Part shown: positions 1-6,378 of the stretch, one piece after another | Layout of the letters: the number at the start of each line of letters is the position of its first letter | How positions within the stretch are numbered: the stretch's first letter is position 1 | Assembly (NCBI GenBank): GCA_009786675.1 | Contig: WQRP01000013.1 | Span: 1-19,418, forward strand | Length of the DNA: 19,418 nucleotides | Origin: Treponema sp. | Lineage (GTDB): Bacteria > Spirochaetota > Spirochaetia > Treponematales > Breznakiellaceae | Direction: 5' to 3' | Program-made: the position numbers and the translations under genes | The notes under the pieces: generated by a model | What the model was told of the DNA's origin: nothing | The model's input: only the letters and a program-made list of their open reading frames with translations | Database searches by the model: none

Positions 1-92
1 ATACCCGTTCCCATCCCGAACACGGAAGTCAAGACCCCCTGCGCCGATGGTACTGCCCCGCGAAGGGGCGGGAGAGTAGGATGCCGCCGGGC
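1..92 (+). rRNA. rrf: 5S ribosomal RNA, 3' part (cut by window edge)
   Basis: The window opens inside a 5S rRNA. The conserved block CCCATCCCGAACACGGAAGT lies at about 11-30, GCGCCGATGGTACTG at about 41-55, and GGGAGAGTAGG at about 70-80. The GC hairpin around CGCGAA (about 55-66) forms a normal 5S arm. The mature 3' end should be near the GCCGCCGGGC at 83-92, just before a run of T. The 5' portion, and presumably the rest of the rRNA operon, lies off the left edge. Confidence 0.95.
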
Positions 93-113
93 TTTTTATT
101 TACGTTCGCGCGT

Positions 114-149
114 AAAAAACCTGCACACGATATGCGGATGTTTTTTTTT
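114..149 (+). terminator. Probable intrinsic terminator of the rRNA operon
   Basis: CTGCA at 121-125 can pair with TGCGG at 133-137 (one G-U pair) around a 7-nt loop, and nine T follow at 141-149. The A-run at 114-119 can also pair with the T-run, giving the A-tract/stem/T-tract shape of a terminator. It lies about 20 nt past the 5S 3' end. The core stem is short, so strength is uncertain. A second weak hairpin (TTTACG 99-104 with CGTAAA 111-116) sits just upstream. Confidence 0.45.
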
Positions 150-248
150 CGCGTGCTGTTGATTTTGGAGGGAAAATGTCCATAATTAATAGTAGGGGTT
201 CTGGAAACTACGAGGAACGCCGATATTCCTATATTGGGGAGAAAACAG

Positions 249-1232
249 ATGAAACGGGTATTATTGACCTTGCTGGGAATTCTGGTGGTGGCCGGCTTTT
301 GTATGGCCCAGACCGGGGACTTCAGGCAGCAGGGAATGGCCAGTCAGGTAATGCAGACCAACGGCATGACTGCCGCCCATCCAAGTCTTCCAATTGGCTC
401 GAATGCCAGGGTAATAAGTACCGCTACAAACAATGAGATAGAAGTTACCATAACGGGAAGGATTATGCCGTCGCTTGACCGTGTCATCGATCTTTCCCCT
501 GCCGCCGCGCAGGCTTTGGGAATTGTTGAGCATGGGCATGTGATCATAACAACCGCCAGCCCGCCTCTCCCACAGCCGGTTCCGCCGCCTGTGCAGGAGC
601 CCCCTACGGTGGTCTTTGTCGAGCCTGAGCCTGCTCCGGTTCCTGTCGCGCCGGTGTTTGTTGTTGTAGTCGAGCCCGAACCGGAACCAAAACTCGCGGA
701 GCCTGAGCCAAGTCTCGTGAAACCCGAACCGGTGCTTGTCGCGGTAATACCGGAGCCTCCTTCGCCTCTACCCGAAGCGGCTCCTCCCCAGCAACAGCAG
801 CCGATAGTCATCACGATTCATAACTACATCGTGGTTCCCGATAACCCGCTGGAGGAACACAGGGATCGATATTACCGCAATGCGACGACGCCTGTTCCCG
901 AGCCGCATGAGGAAATCTTTCACGCCCTTCCTCCTCCCCAGGAGCCGTTGTTCATGAGTTTGGAGCCTCCGATAAACGGCGTCGTGGTTATACCCGGGTT
1001 GCCGGATCCGCACAATAACAGGGTGTATCGTCTTCAGGTGGGGGCTTATTCCGGTACGGGCAGTGCCTCCCTTACCATAAGGCGGGTGGAATCCGCCGGT
1101 TTCGTTGCCGCGCAGGAGCGGTACGGCAATCTTTTTAGGGTGTTTATCGACGATATTCCCTCATCGAACGTGCAGTCGGCGGTTCAGCGTTTGGCGGCCC
1201 TGGGTTTTACCCAGGTTTGGGTCAGGGAATAG
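249..1232 (+). CDS. RlpA-like DPBB/SPOR envelope protein, catalytic residues missing
   Basis: Secreted envelope protein of 327 residues. I chose ATG 249 because it has GGGGAG at 236-241 and opens directly into a signal peptide (residues 1-20, cleavage likely after CMA). A TTG 15 nt upstream in frame overlaps that ribosome site and is less likely. Residues about 29-101 match the double-psi beta-barrel of RlpA: GMAS, then TAAHPSLPIG (41-50), then DRVIDLSPAAAQALG (77-91). The part that normally holds the WYG..F..TA.GE stretch is deleted between GMAS and TAAH, and the usual NDRGPF is replaced by TGRIMPS (69-75). Both acidic catalytic residues of the lytic transglycosylase family are therefore absent. 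A Pro/Glu/Val-rich linker (about 106-240) leads to a C-terminal SPOR domain (about 258-326, RLQVGAY to TQVWVRE), which in known families binds denuded septal peptidoglycan. A septal, non-enzymatic role is my inference. Confidence 0.8.
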   Translation: MKRVLLTLLGILVVAGFCMAQTGDFRQQGMASQVMQTNGMTAAHPSLPIGSNARVISTATNNEIEVTITGRIMPSLDRVIDLSPAAAQALGIVEHGHVIITTASPPLPQPVPPPVQEPPTVVFVEPEPAPVPVAPVFVVVVEPEPEPKLAEPEPSLVKPEPVLVAVIPEPPSPLPEAAPPQQQQPIVITIHNYIVVPDNPLEEHRDRYYRNATTPVPEPHEEIFHALPPPQEPLFMSLEPPINGVVVIPGLPDPHNNRVYRLQVGAYSGTGSASLTIRRVESAGFVAAQERYGNLFRVFIDDIPSSNVQSAVQRLAALGFTQVWVRE

Positions 1233-1242
1233 AATGGCGTAC

Positions 1243-1271
1243 TTGAACAAATATTGCTTAGCCGGTATACT
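1243..1271 (+). promoter_or_regulatory. Sigma-70-type promoter for cheW
   Basis: TTGAAC (1243-1248), 17-nt spacer, TATACT (1266-1271). It lies between the rlpA-like stop and cheW and predicts a start near 1278 and a leader of about 33 nt. A second pair, TTGCTT (1254-1259) with TAGGAT (1278-1283), overlaps but is weaker. Confidence 0.6.
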
Positions 1272-1310
1272 TAGGGCTAGGATAAAATTAACGGTTGTTA
1301 AGGGGGATTT

Positions 1311-1784
1311 ATGGCCGACGCTAATCAGTTAGTTACTTTTCATCTTGGTGAGGAGTTGTACGGTATCGATATAATGGACGTCAAGGAGATAGTCCGGGTT
1401 CAGGCAATACGGGCTATTCCAAACGCCCCCTCTTACGTGGAAGGAATTTTCAACCTGCGAAGCGAGATAGTTCCTATCATTAACCTGCACAGGCGCTTTC
1501 ACCTGAAGAAACTGGTAAGTTCCGACGAGGACGAGGAACTGCTCGCCAGTTTTGTCATTATTGACATTGACGGGATGAAGCTGGGGATCATCATAGACCG
1601 CATTTCGAGGGTTATCACCGTTGAGCAGGAGGAAATACAGCCACCCCCGCAGATGATAACCGGGATCGGCGCGGAATATATAGAGGGTGTGGTGCGCCAT
1701 GAAAAGGGCTACCTGATCATTCTGGACGTCCGTAACCTGTTTAACCCCAAGGAACTCCAGAAAATATCCGAGTTGAGGCGTTGA
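1311..1784 (+). CDS. cheW: Chemotaxis coupling protein CheW
   Basis: CheW is the cytoplasmic adaptor that links the histidine kinase CheA to chemoreceptors. The 157-residue protein has normal length and covers a single CheW domain. It runs from VTFHLGEELYGIDIMDVKEI (8-27), through the receptor-facing segment EGIFNLRSEIVPIINLHRRF (44-63), to the closing VVRHEKGYLIILDVRNLF (127-144). The usual NLRG glycine is Ser here (NLRS, 48-51), a small deviation. ATG 1311 is preceded by AGGGGG at 1301-1306. The gene has its own promoter and is followed by a perfect stem-loop, so it may be transcribed alone. No other che gene is in the window, so this is probably a stand-alone cheW. Confidence 0.95.
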   Translation: MADANQLVTFHLGEELYGIDIMDVKEIVRVQAIRAIPNAPSYVEGIFNLRSEIVPIINLHRRFHLKKLVSSDEDEELLASFVIIDIDGMKLGIIIDRISRVITVEQEEIQPPPQMITGIGAEYIEGVVRHEKGYLIILDVRNLFNPKELQKISELRR

Positions 1785-1792
1785 CGGCTGCT

Positions 1793-1815
1793 CCGGCCGT
1801 AAGTCCTACGGCCGG
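1793..1815 (+). terminator. Perfect 9-bp stem-loop after cheW (terminator or attenuator)
   Basis: CCGGCCGTA (1793-1801) pairs perfectly with TACGGCCGG (1807-1815) around a 5-nt loop. It begins 9 nt after the cheW stop and ends 18 nt before the next start codon. No clean T-run follows (the downstream bases are CAAATTGTAGGTTT), so it may be a weak terminator, an attenuator, or a 3'-end stabiliser that lowers expression of the following gene. Confidence 0.5.
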
Positions 1816-1833
1816 CAAATTGTAGGTTTCATC

Positions 1834-2877
1834 ATGAAGATAGAAGTCCACTTGCCTACTATTAACAGAAGAGAGATGGGCGCCGTTCTTACGGCAATGG
1901 TGGAGGACAAGGTTGGCCCAGGCGAGTATTCCCGTGTCCTGATGCAGACGGCGAAGGAACACCTTCGTTTTGACTTCGCCCTTGTTCTTAGGAGCCCGGC
2001 CACGGCTCTGTACCTGGCGCTCAGGGCTCTCGGCCTTGCGGACGGCGACGGTGTGCTGGTTTCGGCTCTTTCCCCCCACTATTACGCCCAGGTGCTCGCC
2101 GATCTGCGCCTGACCCCACTGTACTGTGACGTGTCGTCGTTTTCCTTTCCGTGCATAAGCCTGGAAAGCGTTGAAAAGGCGATATCCGCAAAACCGGCGG
2201 ACGTTCAGGCGCGTTGCATAGTCCTGCACCACACCCTGGGGTTTATGCCGGACACCGCTTCCATGGCTACCTTGGGTATACCCATTATAGAGGACGTTTC
2301 CCAAAGCTATAGCCCGGCAAAGCCCGATGATGGCAGGGAAACCGCCCACGGCGTGTTTACGGTTTTGGGGCTCGAAGAACGGGACATGCTTACGTCGGGC
2401 GGGGGGGCTCTTCTTTTCGCCATGGGCAGAAGGGACGCCTCGGTGCTTCGCGGCTATTCCGGCCTTCCGCCTGAGTATTGCTTGCCAGATATCAACGCGG
2501 CCCTGGCGAGCGTCCAGTTCAGGGAGACTGAACGGAACATGGAACGGCGCAGGGAAATCGCCCGCGTCTATACCCAGGCGAGCCTCCGTACCAAGCACAG
2601 ACGTTTCGTTTCCCTTGACGGATTCGAGTATAACGACTATGCTTTTCCCCTGGTGCTGGAAACCAGCATGAAGGACGTCACGGCCTACGCGCGCAAAAAG
2701 GAAATCGTCGTGGAAAACGCCTTTGCCCGTAGCCTGGCCGGAACAGGGGCGGTCGATTCGGCGCTGTGCCCGACAAGCTATTCGCTGTCGCTTAGGACCG
2801 TGTTGTTTCCCCTGTACCCAAGGCTTCGTTCCGCGGAAACGGAGCGGGTTTCCAGGCTGATAACGACCCTTCCGTAA
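1834..2877 (+). CDS. DegT/DnrJ/EryC1/StrS-fold protein lacking the PLP lysine
   Basis: A 347-residue protein with the shape of sugar aminotransferases of the DegT/StrS family (fold-type I PLP enzymes). Visible family blocks are VLRSPATALYLALRALGLAD (51-70, the cofactor-phosphate region), the segment ending LTPLYCDV (93-100), and GIPIIEDVSQSY (148-159), in which D154 and Q157 match the PLP-ring contacts. The next block should read like SFHxxK....GEGG. Here it is TVLGLEERDMLTSGGGA (176-192), with Glu181 where the Schiff-base lysine belongs and no Lys nearby. The ordinary transamination mechanism therefore looks lost. Start ATG 1834 has only a weak upstream site (GTAGG). The NAD kinase start follows 14 nt after the stop, so the genes are probably cotranscribed. 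It could be a sugar-binding or regulatory relic; the function is unknown. Confidence 0.75.
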   Translation: MKIEVHLPTINRREMGAVLTAMVEDKVGPGEYSRVLMQTAKEHLRFDFALVLRSPATALYLALRALGLADGDGVLVSALSPHYYAQVLADLRLTPLYCDVSSFSFPCISLESVEKAISAKPADVQARCIVLHHTLGFMPDTASMATLGIPIIEDVSQSYSPAKPDDGRETAHGVFTVLGLEERDMLTSGGGALLFAMGRRDASVLRGYSGLPPEYCLPDINAALASVQFRETERNMERRREIARVYTQASLRTKHRRFVSLDGFEYNDYAFPLVLETSMKDVTAYARKKEIVVENAFARSLAGTGAVDSALCPTSYSLSLRTVLFPLYPRLRSAETERVSRLITTLP

Positions 2878-2891
2878 AAGAGAGGCGGCGG

Positions 2892-3797
2892 ATGGCGGGG
2901 AACGAACCCAGGGTACGAAACGCAATACTGTTTGTCAACCTGCATAAAAAAAACGCCGGGGCGGCCGCGGACGAGATACGAAAGGAACTTGAGAGCCGGG
3001 GAACCGGCGTGACGACCTTTTCCTTCGAGGGTCGCCCGGGCTCCTTTCCGGACGGAGCCTGGGATATTGCCTTTAGCCTTGGCGGCGACGGCACGGTGCT
3101 GTACGCCGCAAGGATGCTGGTGCCCACCGACACGCCGATACTTCCCGTCCAGCTGGGCACCCTGGGTTTTCTCGCCAGCGTGGAAATGCACGAATGGCCC
3201 GCGGTTTACCGGCGGTGGCTGGCCGGGGACGCGCGGCTTTCGCGGAGATGCATGTTCGAGGTTTCCGTGGAGAGGGGAGGGCGTTCCGTCTACCGAAACA
3301 TATGCCTGAACGACGCCGTTGTTTCCTCCCTGGGGATTGCCCAGCTTATTTACCTGGGGGTCAGCACCGAGACAGCCCCGGGCGAATCGGCCGGCCTTGG
3401 CTGCTATCGCGCCGACGGCCTGGTGGTGGCGACGCCGACCGGTTCCACAGCGTATTCCATGGCGGCGGGCGGCCCGATCGTGGATCCCGAAATGGAGGCA
3501 TGTATTGTCAGCCCGATTTGCCCTTTCAGCCTCTCGAACCGCCCGTTGGTGCTTCCGTCCAGGCGGACTCTGCGCGTGACGGTCGAAAGAAAGCAGAAAA
3601 GCGGCGTGCTGCTTACCGTCGACGGGCAGGACACTTTTCCCCTGGAAGGCGGCGACACGGTTACCGTCGGCCATTTTCCCCATTACGCCCTGCTTATAAG
3701 CCCGGGAAGACCGGCGTACTATTCGGCGCTGCGGAAAAAGCTCGCCTGGCACATGGAAAACGGATCCCCGGAAAGCTTGGGAGGCGGCGATGCTTGA
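2892..3797 (+). CDS. nadK: NAD kinase
   Basis: NadK phosphorylates NAD+ to NADP+ in the cytoplasm and is the sole route to NADP in most bacteria. The 301-residue protein carries the family motifs: GGDGT (64-68), the LGTLGFL loop (88-94), ND (140-141), and YRADGLVVATPTGSTAYSMA (172-191) followed by AGGPIV. Length is normal. ATG 2892 is preceded by GAGGCGG (spacing is short, so alternatives a few codons downstream are possible). The 3' end overlaps recN by 8 nt, and the recN ribosome site lies inside nadK, suggesting translational coupling. Confidence 0.95.
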   Translation: MAGNEPRVRNAILFVNLHKKNAGAAADEIRKELESRGTGVTTFSFEGRPGSFPDGAWDIAFSLGGDGTVLYAARMLVPTDTPILPVQLGTLGFLASVEMHEWPAVYRRWLAGDARLSRRCMFEVSVERGGRSVYRNICLNDAVVSSLGIAQLIYLGVSTETAPGESAGLGCYRADGLVVATPTGSTAYSMAAGGPIVDPEMEACIVSPICPFSLSNRPLVLPSRRTLRVTVERKQKSGVLLTVDGQDTFPLEGGDTVTVGHFPHYALLISPGRPAYYSALRKKLAWHMENGSPESLGGGDA

Positions 3798-5556
3798 GGA
3801 ACTTACCATCAGGAATTACGCGCTGATAGATTCCATCTCGCTGTCCTTCCGTCCGGGTTTTAACGTGCTTTCCGGCGAGACGGGGGCTGGAAAGTCGATA
3901 ATCGTCGGCTCCCTTGGCTTTCTTATGGGCGGAAAGGCCGAGGCGGATCTTGTTCGCTCCGGCAGCGACGAGGCGAGCGTTTCCGCGCTTGTCTCGATTC
4001 GCCGGGACAACGCCGAGGCGACGGAATGGCTGAGAAGCCGGGACATTGGCCTTGACGACGACACGGTTATCGTTCGCCGGAACATAAAGTCTTCCGGCAG
4101 GAGTTCCATCTTCATCCAGAGCACTCCGGTGACGAGGGGGGATCTTTCCGCCTTTATGGCCCTGCTTTTCGACCTTCATGGCCAACACGACCACGGATCC
4201 CTTCTGCGAAAGGAAAACCACAGGCTTTACCTGGATCGTTTCGCCGGCGTCGAGGACGAGACGGCCGCCTACGGGAGGCTTTTCGCGGAGCTTTCCGAAA
4301 AACGCAAAACGCTGGAGGCCTCCCTGCATTCCGAACGGGATCGCGATGCCCGGCTGGAACTGTTGCGCTACGCTGTTGACGAAATCGACGCCGCGGCTCC
4401 CAGAGCCGGGGAACTGCGCGAGCTCGAAAACGAGGCGCAGATGCTTGGGGATTTCGAAAAGCTAGCCGGCCATGTCGGTCTTGCCGCGGATTCCCTGTAC
4501 GACGGCGAGGAATCCGCGCTTGGCCTGATTCGCCACGCGCGGAGCGCCCTTGACGCGGCGGCTTCCATAGACTCGACACTCGCGGATCTTGGCAAACGGC
4601 TTGACGACATGTACTACGAGGCGGAAGATATCGCCGCCGAGTTCCGTTCCTATAGCGAAGGGCTTAGCTACGATCCGGATCGCCAGCGAACCGTGGACGA
4701 GCGGCTTGCCCTTTTGTACAGGCTAAGGAAAAAATACGGGGAGGCGCGAGCCGCCCCTGGGGAAACCCTGGAACCGATACTCGCGTACCGCGCGGCCGCC
4801 GAGGCGGAAATCGAGGCCCTTACCGGCGGCGAGGAGAACCGGGGGAAGCTGAAAAACGAAATATCGGCCCTGGAAAAGGAGATAGGCGCCAGGGCCGCGG
4901 CGTTGCGCCAAAAGCGCAAGGCCGCGGCCGTGTCCCTGGACGGCCGAATTTCCGGCATACTCAGGAACCTGGGCATGGCCAACGCCCGTTTTTCCCCGAC
5001 GGTGACGGCGAAAACCCGGGACGGCGCGACCGTGTACGGTCCCTGGGGCGCGGACGAGGTCGAATTCCTTGTCTCGGCCAATTCGGGCGAGCCGCTTAAG
5101 GATCTTTCCCGCGTTGCGTCCGGCGGGGAACTGTCCCGCATTATGCTGGCGATAAAGTCCGCCTTCCATACGGGCGAGGGCACCGAGGTCGCCGACGGCA
5201 TAGAGACCATGATTTTTGACGAAATCGACGCCGGCATTGGCGGTGGGGTCGCGCTTGCCGTCGGTGAGTATCTTGAAAAAATCGGAAAAACAAGGCAGAT
5301 TTTTTGTGTGACCCATCTTGCGAGCATAGCGGTACGTGCGGGCAACCATTTCAAGGTGGAAAAGCGAATCGAGGGGGGCAGGACCTTTACCAACGTGGTT
5401 CCCCTGGACGAGCGGGAGCGAAGGAAGGAGATCGCCAGGATGCTGGCGGGGGACACGGGCGAGGTCGCCCTTGCCCACGCCGACGACCTGATCTCCAAAT
5501 ACGGAAAGGAAAGGCAGGGGGTAACCTATGGCGGCAAAAACGAGCGGCGGCAATAG
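3790..5556 (+). CDS. recN: DNA repair protein RecN (SMC-like ATPase)
   Basis: RecN is a cytoplasmic SMC-like ATPase that acts early in double-strand-break repair. The 588-residue protein has Walker A GETGAGKS (29-36), long charged central helices (coiled-coil arms, roughly 150-390), the ABC signature LSRVASGGELSRIMLA (about 438-453), Walker B MIFDEIDAGIGG (about 474-485) and the switch histidine in VTHLASIA (about 507-514). Size and architecture are typical. ATG 3790 has GGGAGG at 3779-3784, inside the end of nadK. The last 29 nt overlap the start of the next gene, so nadK, recN and the following gene look like one translation-coupled unit. Confidence 0.96.
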   Translation: MLEELTIRNYALIDSISLSFRPGFNVLSGETGAGKSIIVGSLGFLMGGKAEADLVRSGSDEASVSALVSIRRDNAEATEWLRSRDIGLDDDTVIVRRNIKSSGRSSIFIQSTPVTRGDLSAFMALLFDLHGQHDHGSLLRKENHRLYLDRFAGVEDETAAYGRLFAELSEKRKTLEASLHSERDRDARLELLRYAVDEIDAAAPRAGELRELENEAQMLGDFEKLAGHVGLAADSLYDGEESALGLIRHARSALDAAASIDSTLADLGKRLDDMYYEAEDIAAEFRSYSEGLSYDPDRQRTVDERLALLYRLRKKYGEARAAPGETLEPILAYRAAAEAEIEALTGGEENRGKLKNEISALEKEIGARAAALRQKRKAAAVSLDGRISGILRNLGMANARFSPTVTAKTRDGATVYGPWGADEVEFLVSANSGEPLKDLSRVASGGELSRIMLAIKSAFHTGEGTEVADGIETMIFDEIDAGIGGGVALAVGEYLEKIGKTRQIFCVTHLASIAVRAGNHFKVEKRIEGGRTFTNVVPLDERERRKEIARMLAGDTGEVALAHADDLISKYGKERQGVTYGGKNERRQ

Positions 5557-6376
5557 CGCCAAGTACAAGGCTCACGCAAAACCATACGCTCTTATGGTCG
5601 AGGCGATACTGGAGGAGGAAAAGGAAATACTCGCGTCCATCGAATCCAACGCGGCCGACGAGTTTTCCAAGAAGATGATTTTGGCGGACGAAATGCTGAA
5701 CCTTGTCTCCAACTTCGTCGTCATGAGCGGCATTTCCCAGGCCCTGCTGAAGTCCAAGGACGAGGACGCGCTGAACAGCGCAAGAAAATCCCTGTACAAG
5801 GGCATCATTTATCTCGAGGAAGTCGTGACGGCCTATGTTGACGCCCCGTTTTCCGAGTACAAGGAGCGCCTGGAGGCAATCGAGTCGATAAGCCCCGCCT
5901 GGCGTTACTTTTTGGTGCGAAAGATGGGCCTTTCCATCGACCTGGTGGCCAACGCCTATGCCGACAACTCGAAATGGAAATGGACCTTTGTGGAACTGAA
6001 AGGCCGCTTTGCGACCGTCGCGAAAAACCTGATCGACCTGGACAAGGTTGTCGCCAACACCGATCCGCGCTCGCCGCATTACGAGCCGACGCTGTACCAC
6101 CTAAGGCTGGTCAAGAAGCTTCTGGCTTTGGTGGCGGAGCGTTTCCGCGAAAAGTACGAGCTTTCCACCAAGAGCGTGGAGGATTTCCAAAGAAGCCTTA
6201 CCTTCCTTTCGGCGCTAAGACGGCTGAACATACTGACCGGTGCCAGGGACGAGGCGGAAACCATCAAAAAGAAGATGGACATATGGAACAGCAAGCTGAC
6301 GGCTGATATAGTACAGTCCAAGGCCGGGGGAAAGAGGCAGTCCGGGAAACCGTCGAATCCCTGGACCGCCGGCTAA
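5528..6376 (+). CDS. Protein of unknown function, coupled to recN
   Basis: I do not recognise a family in this 282-residue protein. It is predicted to be largely alpha-helical, has no signal peptide, membrane segment or cysteine, and ends in a basic, Gly/Pro/Ser-rich tail (GKRQSGKPSNPW). The N-terminal third has alternating acidic and hydrophobic stretches (EAILEEEKEILASIE). A Trp/Tyr-rich centre (AWRYFLVRKMG; SKWKWTFVELKG) and a basic helical C-terminal half follow. ATG 5528 has AGGGGG at 5516-5521 and lies 29 nt inside recN. That overlap ties its translation to recN and suggests a DNA-related or housekeeping role, but no function can be assigned from sequence. Its stop is 2 bp from the stop of the convergent ankyrin gene. 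Confidence 0.85.
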   Translation: MAAKTSGGNSAKYKAHAKPYALMVEAILEEEKEILASIESNAADEFSKKMILADEMLNLVSNFVVMSGISQALLKSKDEDALNSARKSLYKGIIYLEEVVTAYVDAPFSEYKERLEAIESISPAWRYFLVRKMGLSIDLVANAYADNSKWKWTFVELKGRFATVAKNLIDLDKVVANTDPRSPHYEPTLYHLRLVKKLLALVAERFREKYELSTKSVEDFQRSLTFLSALRRLNILTGARDEAETIKKKMDIWNSKLTADIVQSKAGGKRQSGKPSNPWTAG

Positions 6377-6378
6377 CC

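Noticed and set aside
1199..1215. CCTGGG/CCCAGG hairpin at the end of the rlpA-like gene
   Set aside because: A 6-bp stem inside the coding sequence with no T-run; probably chance in GC-rich DNA, though a weak terminator cannot be excluded.
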